Source: Algibacter miyuki
Lineage (GTDB): Bacteria > Bacteroidota > Bacteroidia > Flavobacteriales > Flavobacteriaceae
Assembly: GCF_042427745.1 (NCBI RefSeq)
Contig: NZ_JBHMFA010000033.1
Strand: one strand, 5' to 3'
Length of the DNA stretch: 61,713 bases
Part shown: one piece after another, positions 9,341 through 18,425 of the stretch
Layout of the letters: every line of letters begins with the position of its first letter
Position numbering within the stretch: position 1 is the first letter of the stretch
The notes under the pieces: generated by a model
Database searches by the model: none
What the model was told of the DNA's origin: nothing
The model's input: the letters and a program-made list of their open reading frames with translations, nothing else
Translations under genes and position numbers: made by a program

Positions 9341-10440
9341 TTATTTCCACAAATCATCATAAGTTAAATAACCCGTATTTATTAATGTTGATTTCAAATA
9401 AAACTGATTTAATTTTTTGTTTTTTGTCAATTGAATAATATCCTTTTCAATAGGTTTAGTAAGATTTCCTAGATTTTGAAGTGTGGCATAGGCAATGAAA
9501 TAATCATTTGTTACTTCATCTAAAATATATTTTAATGCTTCTGGGTTTGAATTTTGTTTTATAAGAATTTCGGCACTCATTAAACGTACTTCGGTATTCT
9601 CGTTTTGGTTTCTGAAGTTTTTGGTAACCGCCTCAGGAACTTTGGATATTAAATGTCTTTCTAATAATTGAAGCACGCCAATACTGCCCCAATAACGAAT
9701 AGCTGGATTGTCTGAATTTAAAAAAGTAACAAGTTTGTTTAAGTCCGATGGTTGTGCCGTACTAGCATAAGCTGCGGCATCGATAATAGCATCAATAGGT
9801 TGTTTCGTGTTTCTAACGTAGTTGTAAAAAGGCGTTTTTTCATCTTTTCTACGCATAGACCACGGGTATAATCCAAGGTCTTTATTGGTTTTCATAAAAT
9901 CTAATAACTTATGTTTTAGCTCTGCAATTTTTTCTTGATGTTGAGAGGAGTTAATTAAATTATTGACCTCATACGGATCGGTTTCTGTATCGAAAAACTC
10001 TAAAGCATCGGCTGGTTTCCAAAATAGTTGTTGAAGTGTATTCACTTCACCTTTAATATTTGCAACATCCCAAGCTTGGTATGATGGCATTTGCCATTGG
10101 TATGATTGACGAGTGCCATTAGGGTAAGCCGAGTTAAAATTCCAAATTAATTTATAACGACCATCGGTAAGCGCACGCGCCGGAATGTAATTTTGTTCTT
10201 GGTTGGCTTTATATAAAAACAATTCAGATTTTGGTTCGGGTAGGTTCTGTCCTAAAAATGGTTTTCCCATCATAAAATCTGGAGTTTCAATGTCTAGTAA
10301 ATTGAAAACGGTAGGTGCAAAATCTACAAAACCTACAAGCTTGGTGTTTATAGATGGAATTTCAGCACCAGCTAAATGTTTATATTTTTCAGGAAAATGT
10401 ACTATTAACGGTACACGCGTTCCTGTATCGTACAAAAAAG
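9341..10440 (-). pseudogene. Sulfatase remnant, C-terminal part only
   Basis: The frame holds about 365 residues matching the C-terminal part of a family S1 sulfatase: 'L-Y-D-T-G-T-R-V-P-L-I-V-H-F-P', then 'V-D-F-A-P-T-V-F-N-L-L', 'F-D-T-E-T-D-P-Y-E-V-N-N-L', and a HEAT-like tail (residues ~240-364). The N-terminal two thirds, with the Cys/Ser-x-Pro-x-Arg site that becomes formylglycine and the DHG metal motif, are missing. Upstream of the Leu-Tyr-Asp the frame reads unrelated residues to a stop at 10487-10489. The only available start is a TTG at 10435 inside the conserved motif. The remnant cannot be active. Confidence 0.8.
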
Positions 10441-11083
10441 CTTTTCTAATAGAGCAAGTGCTGCAAAGAAGATTAAAGTATTGGTTTTAGAAAAGACGAT
10501 TCCATTTAAAAATGATGTGGCGTTTCTTTTTAATAGTTAAGCACTTTTTTTAAAAAGTCTAAATAACGCTCATAAAAATCGACAATGCAATATCTTCTTT
10601 TTTTTTGGTATGAAGTTGTTTTTAGCTGTAATGGATGTCTTAAATAACATGTGTTAATGTTGCGGATGTTCTAAACAGAAGTCTATAGGTTGGTTTCCAA
10701 CATTTTTTGCGCAGTAAAAGAGATTTTTTGTACATGGCATTGGTTAACTCTAAAAGAGGTGCAGACAATGTTTGTAGAGTACGATCCAATTAATAAAAGG
10801 ATATAGCTAGGAGTCTTGTTTTTTGTAAATGACCGATTAAAATTATTAAACCAGAATTTATTATGATGTTTCAACACGATTATAAATGATGCATTTTGTC
10901 CGTTTAATATACCAGAAGTTTTAGTGGGTGAAAACAAATAAAATAGGAGTAAGGTTTTAAAAATGGGGTTTTCTCAAATTATACACAATAATATGTTAAC
11001 TGTAATTTGATATTAAAACCGCTATATTATTATCATTAACGTAAAATCTGAATACGATTATTGCTGTTTTATTAAAAAAAGGT
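10441..11083. other. Decayed intergenic region between sulfatase remnant and SusC promoter
   Basis: No intact gene is supported here. A plus-strand frame at about 10454-10540 (ASAAKKIKVLVLEKTIPF...FLFNS, then stop) looks like the end of a protein. A second plus-strand frame ending near 10941 (INDAFCPFNIPEVLVGENK, then stop) also reads like a C-terminus. Both lack upstream open frames, so the region probably consists of remnants left by deletions. A minus-strand 84-codon frame at 10683-10937 is unconvincing. Confidence 0.4.
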
Positions 11084-11113
11084 TTTGTTTAACAAATAAA
11101 TAACATATATTTG
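11084..11113 (+). promoter_or_regulatory. Bacteroidetes-type promoter of susCD
   Basis: TTTG at 11084-11087 and TATATTTG at 11106-11113 are 18 bases apart, matching the Bacteroidetes consensus (TTTG about -33, TAnnTTTG about -7). Transcription would begin near 11119-11121, inside the operator repeats. This leaves a ~320-base leader before susC. Confidence 0.6.
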
Positions 11114-11148
11114 GAAAACCAATCTGGAAAACCAATTTGGTTTACCAG
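11112..11148 (+). promoter_or_regulatory. Palindromic operator with extra half-site (GntR/FadR-like)
   Basis: At 11124-11148 the half-sites CTGGAAAACCAA and TTGGTTTACCAG are inverted around a single T (11 of 12 positions match). The stretch TGGAAAACCAAT also occurs 13 bases earlier (11112-11123). The TGG-n-n/n-ACCA pattern is that of GntR/FadR-type regulators of uronate and similar sugar acid pathways. Its place at the predicted transcription start suggests repression. Confidence 0.6.
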
Positions 11149-11189
11149 GAATTAAAACAAAACTAAAACGAAACATTAACTTAAAAAGC

Positions 11190-11276
11190 ATGATGAAAAA
11201 AGACTTGAAAACTAAATAAAAACGAAAGATACACACGCTACTCTTTTAATTAATTATTCCCTTTTAAAAAGAGTGT
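11190..11276 (+). promoter_or_regulatory. susC leader: tiny ORF followed by hairpin
   Basis: Positions 11190-11219 read MMKKDLKTK then stop. About 20 bases later CTCTTTT (11241-11247) can pair with AAAAGAG (11267-11273). This arrangement could be an attenuator-like leader, but it may be chance in AT-rich DNA. Confidence 0.25.
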
Positions 11277-11352
11277 ATGACTAAAATCAACAAAAATTAT
11301 AATCCATTCAGCCGAAAAAATAGAAATTCTGTTGTTTTAGCTGAAATTTTTT

Positions 11353-11386
11353 TTGTTAATCAGGGATAAAGCACTTGTAGCTTTTG
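11353..11386 (+). promoter_or_regulatory. Possible second susC promoter
   Basis: A T-run ending in TTG (11353-11355) is followed 22 bases later by TAGCTTTTG (11378-11386), one base longer than the TAnnTTTG consensus. It ends 52 bases before the susC start. Confidence 0.3.
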
Positions 11387-11438
11387 AATAAATATAAAAG
11401 CCAACCTAAAAAACATTATTAACATAACACAAACACAA

Positions 11439-14400
11439 ATGAATTTAAAAACTAAACTAATTTTAGCAGGTATATTGATATTCAATATGTCGTTGTTTGC
11501 TCAAGATGGTTACGTCTTGTCAGGTACCGTACTAAATGAATCAAAGGTGCCAATTCCTGGAGTAAACGTAATTGTAGCCAATACGTCTAGAGGAAGTGCT
11601 ACCGATTTTGATGGAAATTTCCAACTTGAAGTTTCTAAAGGAGATAAACTTAATTTTTCTTTCGTTGGGTATGTTACTCAAACAGTAAGTATTAATGGAC
11701 AGAAAACGCTAAGTATTGTAATGGCTGAAGATGCTAGTAAGCTAGACGAAGTTGTAGTTGTAGGTTATGGTGCTCGTAAAAAGAGTGACATTACAGGCGC
11801 TGTATCTTCCGTTAAGGCTGATGAGTTAACTGCGTTTCCCGTATTAGATGCAGCTCAAGCACTTCAAGGTCGTGCAGCAGGTGTTGTTGTTCAATCTAAT
11901 AATGGTGGAGAGCCAGGCGCACCTATCAGTATAAAAATTAGAGGAAATACGTCTATTAGTGCTAATAGTTCTCCACTTATTGTTGTCGATGGTTTTGTTG
12001 GAGCATCAATGCCTCAACCTAATGATATTAAGTCTTTAGAAGTATTGAAAGATGCCTCAGCAACGGCAATATATGGTTCTAGAGGATCTAATGGTGTAGT
12101 TTTAGTCACCACTAAAAAAGGTAGAAGTGGAAAATTAACTGTTGAGTTGAATTCAACTTATGCTGTTCAAAACATTGCAAATCAATTAGACTTGCTTAAT
12201 GCCGATGAATTTGCAGATTATCAACAACAAGTAAATAATAATACAGCTATAACAACTGGACAAGCTCCTGCTACTTATTCTCAAGGAACTGGAGATACAG
12301 ATTGGCAAGATTTAATTTATAGATCTGGTAGTACTGCTAACCATCAACTTGCTTTTTCAGGAGGAACAGATAAAATAAATTTTTATGCTTCTGGAAACTA
12401 CTTTAAACAAGAAGGTATTATTGTTAATTCGGATTTTGAAAGAGCAACATTTTTATCAAATATAGATGCTCAGGTAACCGATAAACTTAAATTTGGGATG
12501 AACCTTTTTGGTTCTAGAGGTATTAAAAATGGTGTTGCTACGCAATCTACAGGTTCAAACGGAGTAGGTGCCGGTGGAGATGATGTTATTTCTTTAGCGA
12601 TGCGTTATGCACCAGACCAACCATTAAGAAATGCAGATCTTAGCTATAATTCAGGTAATACTGTAGGTGATTTAGTTGATAATCCATATGCTGTTGCTAC
12701 AGAACGAGTTGATGAAACAACATCAGATAATTTTAGAGCTAACTTTTATGGAAATTATGATATTTTAGAAAATCTTACTTTTAAAACAACGTTTGGTTTA
12801 AGTTCTGAGAGTGAAACACAAGGTACATATAACCCCTCAACATTGGCTGTTACAGCTGGTGCAGAAGGCGGTAGAGCTAGTGTTACCAACGCTAAAAGAA
12901 CAAATATATTAAGTGAAAACTATTTAACATATACAAAAGAAATAGGTAAAGGAGATTTAACTTTACTAGCAGGTGTATCTTACCAAAAAACTAAAACGGA
13001 AGCATTTTCAGCAGCAGGAACAGGTTTTATTTCAGATGCGTTCTCTTTTTATGCACTAGACAAAGCAACAGGATTATTACAACCTGATTCATCTTTATCT
13101 GAAACAGAAATTCAATCTCAGTTCGGAAGGGTAAATTATGATTATGATGATAAGTACTTATTAACAGCTACAGTGCGTCGCGATGGAGCTTCAAACTTTG
13201 CAGCAAATCAAAAATATGCGATTTTCCCGTCAGGAGCTTTAGGTTGGAAAATATCGAATGAAGACTTTTTAAAAGATAGCGAAACCATTTCTAACTTAAA
13301 ATTAAGAGTAAGTTACGGTGTTACAGGTAACCCATCAATTAGCCCTTACCAATCTTTAGCTAGGTTTGCAAGTATTTATGCAGCTTCTAATGGACAAACG
13401 GTAAATGCCATTACTCCAGAACAACCTGCTAACCCAGATTTAAAATGGGAATCGTCGTACCAAACAAATATTGGTGTAGATTTAGGTTTATTCAATAGTA
13501 AAGTAACACTTTCGTTAGATTACTATAATATTGATACTAAAGACTTAATTCTTGGAAATAATGGAATTCCTGAGTATTTCGGTTTTGCCAACGATGAAAT
13601 TTTAACTAACCTTGGTGAGATTAACAATAAAGGATTCGAAATTTCTTTAAACACAAGAAACATTACAAACGATAATTTTAGTTGGACTACGGATTTTAAC
13701 TTATCTGTTAATAAAAATGAAGTAGTAGCTTTAATTAATGATGCTGATTTATTTGGTGATGCTACACCAAGTTATTTTAGTCATGATAGAAGTTATGTGT
13801 TAAGAGTAGGAGAATCAGTAGGTCAATTTTGGGGCTATGAATATGCAGGTGTATACCAAGGTGGAGCAGTGCCAGAAGGTACTCAAACACAACCAGGCGG
13901 TGTTGCTGGAGACCCATTATTTAGAGATATAGATAATAGTGGAGATATCACTGAAGATGATAGAACAACTATAGGTGATCCTAATGCAGATTATACTTTC
14001 GGTTTTACTAATAGCTTTTCTTATAAAGATTTTGATTTAAATATCTTTTTTCAAGGGTCTCAAGGTGGTGATATTTTTAACTTAACAAATGTACAGTTGA
14101 ATAATGGTGATGCTAATACTACTAGAGATTATTATAACAACGCGTGGACACCAACAAACACTAATACTAACGAACCTCGTGTAGGAAACAATAGTAATAG
14201 AGAAATTTCTTCTCGTTTTGTTGAAGATGGTAGCTTTATCAGATTAAAAAACATCGCTCTTGGGTATAACTTACCAGGTGATATTACTGAAAGATTAGGT
14301 TTAGAGCGTGTTAGATTTTCTGTAAGTGCTCAAAATTTATTAACGTTCACTAACTATTCTGGATTAGATCCTGAAGTAAGCTACTTTGGTGGTAGTGGTG

Positions 14401-14495
14401 TTGATAACGTAAAGAGTAATACGGTACAAGGGTTTGACTTTGGAAATTATCCAACAGTAAGATCGGTTAACTTTAGTCTTAATGTGAAATTTTAA
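11439..14495 (+). CDS. SusC/RagA-family TonB-dependent outer-membrane transporter
   Basis: The product has 1018 residues, a usual SusC length. A signal peptide (residues 1-21, ending LFAQ) is followed by a carboxypeptidase-regulatory-like beta domain (~25-105), a TonB-box region (KLDEVVVVGYG), the plug domain (SDITGAVSSV ... QALQGRAAGVVVQ ... IRGNTSI ... LIVVDGFVG ... ATAIYGSRGSNGVVLVTTKKG) and a 22-strand-type beta barrel ending in an aromatic 'VNFSLNVKF'. It imports oligosaccharides across the outer membrane with energy from TonB. The SusD partner follows 14 bases later. No glycanase lies next to the pair, so the substrate is not given by neighbours. The uronate-type operator hints at a uronic-acid polymer such as alginate or pectin (inference). 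Confidence 0.95.
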   Translation: MNLKTKLILAGILIFNMSLFAQDGYVLSGTVLNESKVPIPGVNVIVANTSRGSATDFDGNFQLEVSKGDKLNFSFVGYVTQTVSINGQKTLSIVMAEDASKLDEVVVVGYGARKKSDITGAVSSVKADELTAFPVLDAAQALQGRAAGVVVQSNNGGEPGAPISIKIRGNTSISANSSPLIVVDGFVGASMPQPNDIKSLEVLKDASATAIYGSRGSNGVVLVTTKKGRSGKLTVELNSTYAVQNIANQLDLLNADEFADYQQQVNNNTAITTGQAPATYSQGTGDTDWQDLIYRSGSTANHQLAFSGGTDKINFYASGNYFKQEGIIVNSDFERATFLSNIDAQVTDKLKFGMNLFGSRGIKNGVATQSTGSNGVGAGGDDVISLAMRYAPDQPLRNADLSYNSGNTVGDLVDNPYAVATERVDETTSDNFRANFYGNYDILENLTFKTTFGLSSESETQGTYNPSTLAVTAGAEGGRASVTNAKRTNILSENYLTYTKEIGKGDLTLLAGVSYQKTKTEAFSAAGTGFISDAFSFYALDKATGLLQPDSSLSETEIQSQFGRVNYDYDDKYLLTATVRRDGASNFAANQKYAIFPSGALGWKISNEDFLKDSETISNLKLRVSYGVTGNPSISPYQSLARFASIYAASNGQTVNAITPEQPANPDLKWESSYQTNIGVDLGLFNSKVTLSLDYYNIDTKDLILGNNGIPEYFGFANDEILTNLGEINNKGFEISLNTRNITNDNFSWTTDFNLSVNKNEVVALINDADLFGDATPSYFSHDRSYVLRVGESVGQFWGYEYAGVYQGGAVPEGTQTQPGGVAGDPLFRDIDNSGDITEDDRTTIGDPNADYTFGFTNSFSYKDFDLNIFFQGSQGGDIFNLTNVQLNNGDANTTRDYYNNAWTPTNTNTNEPRVGNNSNREISSRFVEDGSFIRLKNIALGYNLPGDITERLGLERVRFSVSAQNLLTFTNYSGLDPEVSYFGGSGVDNVKSNTVQGFDFGNYPTVRSVNFSLNVKF

Positions 14496-14509
14496 TAAAA
14501 GAAAAAAAT

Positions 14510-16078
14510 ATGAAAACATATAAATATTTATCCCTACTAATGGTAAGTTTATCCATTGTTGGATGCTCAGATTTAGAAGAAGAACCTATAGGATTGTTAG
14601 CGCCAGAAGGCTTCTTTCAAACTACAAAAGATATACAAACATCAGTTAATGGCGCATTAACGCATGCTATTAATGAACAGTTTTGGGGACGTAAATTATC
14701 TATTGGATTAATGTTACGTTCTGATATGGTAGATCTTGCATCAGACGAAACAAGAAGAGTTGAAATGAATGAATTTACTACTTTAGGTAGTAACGGTATG
14801 ATTACCGAATTTTGGCCAAGAACATATCAAGGTATTGCGGCAGCTAATCAAGCTATCGAGGGCGCTGAAAATGTAGATGTAGATGAGTCTATTAAAAACC
14901 CAGTTACAGCACAAGCTTATTTTGCAAGAGCATTTTACTATTTTCATTTAGTACGTCAATTTGGAGATGTACCATATATTGATGTTACCATTAGTGCTTC
15001 AAATGCAGACGAATTAGCTTCTTTAAGCAAAACCCCGGCTGCAGATGTATATGCAAAAATTATTGCCGATTTAGAATTTGCTAAAACTTGGTTGCCAAAC
15101 ACGCAAGCCTCAAGGTCTATACCGTCTAAAGCAGCTGCAAGCTCTTATTTAGCTTTGGTGTACTTAACCATGGCAGGAACAAACGATAATGCGATGTTTA
15201 AAAAAGCTTTTGATGAAGCCCAAGAAGTTATAGATAATAGAGGGGTATATGAGTTAGCATTAGAAGCTGATTTTCAAACCTTATTTGATGCTGATAAAAT
15301 AGACGAATCAAAAGAACCAATATTTGCTTTAGATTATAATAATTTTGAAGCACCAGATAATGCTTATGATCAAATAGCGCCAATGACAGGTATTCGTGGA
15401 GATGAGAAAAATGGTGGCAGCTGGTCTGTTGCAGTACCAGCTTTAGCTGTTTATGAAACTTGGGATTCAGCAGATTACAGAAGAGCGGTTAGCATGGATG
15501 ATTCAGCATTTTTTGACGATGATGATGATGACACTACACCAGCGGTAGAATATCCTTATACTCAATTTGGTATTGTAACAGGATCGTTGCATAAATTTGC
15601 TAAACAAAGACCATATATTGCTAAGTACACACGTTTTCCTGGACCTTTTGCTCGTGGAAACGGAAGAGCAACTAGTCATAATTACTCAATGATTCGTTAT
15701 GCTGAAGTATTGTTAATAGCTGCTGAAGCTGCTGTAGAACTTGGTGACAATGAATCTGCTGTAAAGTATATAAATGAAGTAAGAGAAAGAGCTAGGGCTG
15801 GAGGATCATGGAAAAGTACAGGGTTAAGTACTGTTCCTGCTGATATTTCTGGAACAGTTACTGCTAATGACGTACTTGAAGAACGTAGATTAGAGTTAGC
15901 TTTTGAAGGAAAAAGATGGTATGATATTGCTAGAAGAAGAATAGGAACAGAAGTATTTGGTATTTCTGGATTAGAGGGAGAAAAAGCATTCTTTAGTGCT
16001 GATGATTATTTAATGCCTTTACCTTCAGATGAATTAGATAGAAACCCTAATTTATTACCTCAAAACCCTGGTTACTAA
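14510..16078 (+). CDS. SusD/RagB-family surface glycan-binding lipoprotein
   Basis: The product has 522 residues with a lipoprotein signal whose lipobox Cys is residue 19 (SLSIVGC). The SusD N-terminal helices (EEEPIGLLAPEGFFQTTKDI, 'AYFARAFYYFHLVRQFGDVPYID') and the RagB C-terminal part ('MIRYAEVLLIAAEAA', 'INEVRERA', 'LEERRLELAFEGKRWYDIARR', 'L-M-P-L-P-S-D-E-L-D-R-N-P-N-L-L-P-Q-N-P-G-Y') are plain. It caps the SusC barrel on the cell surface and binds glycan. A run of six Asp residues near residue 336 may bind a cation or be a loop quirk. From memory of the family, the segment 'LMLRSDMVDL' resembles SusD proteins of alginate loci, but this is a weak hint. Transcribed with susC and ended by a terminator. 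Confidence 0.93.
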   Translation: MKTYKYLSLLMVSLSIVGCSDLEEEPIGLLAPEGFFQTTKDIQTSVNGALTHAINEQFWGRKLSIGLMLRSDMVDLASDETRRVEMNEFTTLGSNGMITEFWPRTYQGIAAANQAIEGAENVDVDESIKNPVTAQAYFARAFYYFHLVRQFGDVPYIDVTISASNADELASLSKTPAADVYAKIIADLEFAKTWLPNTQASRSIPSKAAASSYLALVYLTMAGTNDNAMFKKAFDEAQEVIDNRGVYELALEADFQTLFDADKIDESKEPIFALDYNNFEAPDNAYDQIAPMTGIRGDEKNGGSWSVAVPALAVYETWDSADYRRAVSMDDSAFFDDDDDDTTPAVEYPYTQFGIVTGSLHKFAKQRPYIAKYTRFPGPFARGNGRATSHNYSMIRYAEVLLIAAEAAVELGDNESAVKYINEVRERARAGGSWKSTGLSTVPADISGTVTANDVLEERRLELAFEGKRWYDIARRRIGTEVFGISGLEGEKAFFSADDYLMPLPSDELDRNPNLLPQNPGY

Positions 16079-16120
16079 TAAAAAAGTGATTATTTAATCA
16101 GAACAAATAATATTTTTACA

Positions 16121-16153
16121 AAAAAAGGTTTCAAGCAATTGAAACCTTTTTTT
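16121..16153 (+). terminator. Terminator after susD
   Basis: A 14-bp perfect stem (A-run then GGTTTCAA with its inverse) closes a GCAA tetraloop and is followed by a T-run, 43 bases after the susD stop. Confidence 0.85.
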
Positions 16154-16180
16154 AGATTAGGAATCTAATATAGCACAAAC

Positions 16181-16209
16181 AAAAAAGAGCCCTTAATGGG
16201 CTCTTTTTT
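16181..16209 (-). terminator. Terminator of the copper operon
   Basis: AAAAAAGAGCCC and GGGCTCTTTTTT pair around a 5-base loop, 19 bases past the stop of the last minus-strand copper gene. T-runs lie on both sides, so it can work in both directions. Confidence 0.85.
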
Positions 16210-16227
16210 TATGTTTGAATTCAACTT

Positions 16228-16638
16228 TTAGTTGCTATGCCCAGAGTGATCTTCTTCACCAGATTGATTCATTTCCATAGCATGGTCATATTGGCAACAT
16301 CCGGGTAAATTATCATAAGCACTTTCAACACCAACAGCACTTTCTGTATCATAACCCGATGCAGCAATAGCTTTATGAATAGTTTCGGTAGTTGTTTTAG
16401 TATCGTCAAAGGCGAGTTCAATAGTTTTTTTGTCTACATCCCAATTGGCATAGGTTACACCTTCCACACTCTTGGCCGCTTTTTCAATGGTGGTTTTGCA
16501 CATACCACAATTACCGCGCACACCAAAAGTAGCATTAATGGCTATGTCATTTGAATTTTCGTTAGTTTTTGCTTCATTTTTACAGCTTGTAAATCCTAAT
16601 GTTGCCATAGTAATGATACTTAAAATGATTTTTTTCAT
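16228..16638 (-). CDS. HMA-domain metal-binding lipoprotein
   Basis: The product has 136 residues: a lipoprotein signal (Cys19 in TLGFTSC), then a heavy-metal-associated (HMA) fold with the metal site in 'GNCGMCKTTIEKA'. The tail has extra potential copper ligands: 'GCCQYDHAMEM' and a final His-rich 'EEDHSGHSN'. It is probably a periplasm- or membrane-tethered copper chaperone that hands metal to the efflux adaptor encoded just upstream. It is the last gene of the copper operon, 32 bases after the adaptor gene. Confidence 0.85.
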   Translation of the reverse strand: MKKIILSIITMATLGFTSCKNEAKTNENSNDIAINATFGVRGNCGMCKTTIEKAAKSVEGVTYANWDVDKKTIELAFDDTKTTTETIHKAIAASGYDTESAVGVESAYDNLPGCCQYDHAMEMNQSGEEDHSGHSN

Positions 16639-16670
16639 GATATTTAAATTTAAAGGTTATACTTAATTAG

Positions 16671-18422
16671 TTATTCTATAATTTGTTTTACTTCTCCACA
16701 CTTCAACATGGCTTCACCAAAATATGGGTTTAATACATTATCCTCTTTGCTTAGCCAGAAAGCACCATTATTATTGTTTGCCATAGGACAAAAATGACTG
16801 TATATTTTCTGGTTAACGCCAAATACTTCAATGGCACTCATTAAGTTTGTAGACACATTTTTAAAATACGTGCGTTGGTCTTTTATAGTTTTTGAATCGG
16901 CTAATAATTTCCCATCACGTTTTAACGGATTGATGAATAGTTCTCCTTTTTTACGTGCATCTTCAGTCTTTAAAAGTGCCATGTTTATATTTTCTATTTT
17001 CTGAAGCAATAGGTTTCCTTTTTCGGTTGAAAGGTTGAAATCTTCATCAATTAAAGCATCTTTAACGGAAATATAAGCGTCTAAAATAATTTTTAATTCT
17101 GCTTGAAATTCTGATGACACCTTTAATCTTACACTTTTTTGATGTTCTGAAGCTGTCATTCCTGTATGGCCTTCATGTCCTGTGGTGGTTTTTCCTCCAG
17201 ATTTATTCATCATCGATTTTTTTCCTTGCAATTGTGCAGCCGCATCTATGGTAAAAGTGCCATTGGTAACTATTTCATCACCATTATTTAAACCATTTAA
17301 GACTTGGTAATAGTCTCCAATTCTAGACCCTAATTCAATGCTTTTCATTTCAAAAACAGGTTCACTCGGGTTTGATTTTATGTAAACTACAGAACGTTTT
17401 CCTGTCCATAAAACAGCCGAAGCAGGAACTATAATCTGTGTTTTTTCAGGTTGGCTAGCTGCTATTTTTCCTTCCACAAACATTCCTGGTTTAAACATAT
17501 TATCTTTGTTTTTTAATACCACTCTAAGCGTAACCGTTCTTGTTTGTGTGTTCAAAATAGGATCGATATAAGATACTTTGGCGTTAAAAACCTGATCAGG
17601 ATAGGCTTTGGTAACCACCTTAATGTCTTGACCTTTTTTGAAAGATGAAATCTGATTTTCATACACATCAAAATTAGCCCAAACGGTGTTTAAATTAGAG
17701 ACTTTAAAAATAGGTTTTCCATCCATAATATGGGCACCATCGCTCACCGCAATATCGGTAACCACACCTGAAACATGAGAATATATGGTAAAACTCGTTT
17801 TTACTTGCCCAGTTTTTAATACTTCGTCTAATTGTGGTCCGTGTACTTTCCAGTTTTTAAATTTTGTTAAAACAGCTTGGTAGAGTTGAGGTTGCGAGGC
17901 TTTTAATTTATAAGCTGTAATTAATTCTTGTTGTGCCGCAATTAATTCAGGAGAATATATTTTGGCTACCGCTTGTCCTTTATTTACTTTTTCACCCAAT
18001 GAGGTTACGTATAGTTTTTCTATTCTACCATTAAAATGTGCGGGTTGTATGGCGGTTTCATCTGCATTAATCATAACTTTTCCAGACAAGGTTAAACCAT
18101 TATCATTTACCAAATCACTTGTTCCAACAACGGATGTTTGAATATTAGCCAAAGCCATTGCGTTTTCAGTGAGCTTAAATTGATTGGCTAATAAGCCGCT
18201 AGCGCTGGTTTCCGCAGGAATTAAATCCATGCCGCAAATAGGGCAGGCGCCCGCTTCTGGCTGCATAATTTGTGGATGCATAGAACAGGTCCACATTTGA
18301 CTATCTTCAGTAATAGCATCGTGATTATGACTTGTTTCTGTTTTTGAACCGTCTCCAAAGAGTAACCATCCTAATAGTAGGCCGGCTAATAATATGCCTG
18401 TGTAAATTATATATTTTTTCAT
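16671..18422 (-). CDS. CusB-type RND efflux adaptor with metal-binding and DUF3347 domains
   Basis: The product has 583 residues. An N-terminal signal/anchor (KYIIYTGILLAGLLLGWLLFG) is followed by a heavy-metal-binding zinc-ribbon-like module (residues ~47-69: 'W-T-C-S-M-H-P-Q-I' ... 'C-P-I-C-G-M-D-L-I-P'), the membrane-fusion-protein core (lipoyl/barrel-sandwich and beta-barrel, ~100-400), a Met/His/Gly-rich linker (SMMNKSGGKTTTGHEGHTG), and a C-terminal DUF3347 domain (~430-580, 'H-F-C-P-M-A-N-N-N-N-G-A-F-W', 'N-P-Y-F-G-E-A-M-L-K-C-G'). It bridges the RND pump and outer-membrane channel in the periplasm and probably binds Cu(I). The next gene upstream ends only 3 bases away. Confidence 0.92.
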   Translation of the reverse strand: MKKYIIYTGILLAGLLLGWLLFGDGSKTETSHNHDAITEDSQMWTCSMHPQIMQPEAGACPICGMDLIPAETSASGLLANQFKLTENAMALANIQTSVVGTSDLVNDNGLTLSGKVMINADETAIQPAHFNGRIEKLYVTSLGEKVNKGQAVAKIYSPELIAAQQELITAYKLKASQPQLYQAVLTKFKNWKVHGPQLDEVLKTGQVKTSFTIYSHVSGVVTDIAVSDGAHIMDGKPIFKVSNLNTVWANFDVYENQISSFKKGQDIKVVTKAYPDQVFNAKVSYIDPILNTQTRTVTLRVVLKNKDNMFKPGMFVEGKIAASQPEKTQIIVPASAVLWTGKRSVVYIKSNPSEPVFEMKSIELGSRIGDYYQVLNGLNNGDEIVTNGTFTIDAAAQLQGKKSMMNKSGGKTTTGHEGHTGMTASEHQKSVRLKVSSEFQAELKIILDAYISVKDALIDEDFNLSTEKGNLLLQKIENINMALLKTEDARKKGELFINPLKRDGKLLADSKTIKDQRTYFKNVSTNLMSAIEVFGVNQKIYSHFCPMANNNNGAFWLSKEDNVLNPYFGEAMLKCGEVKQIIE

Positions 18423-18425
18423 TTT

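Noticed and set aside
10683..10937. 84-codon minus-strand ORF upstream of susC
   Set aside because: Odd composition and no recognisable motif; the plus strand of the same DNA reads as decayed coding sequence.
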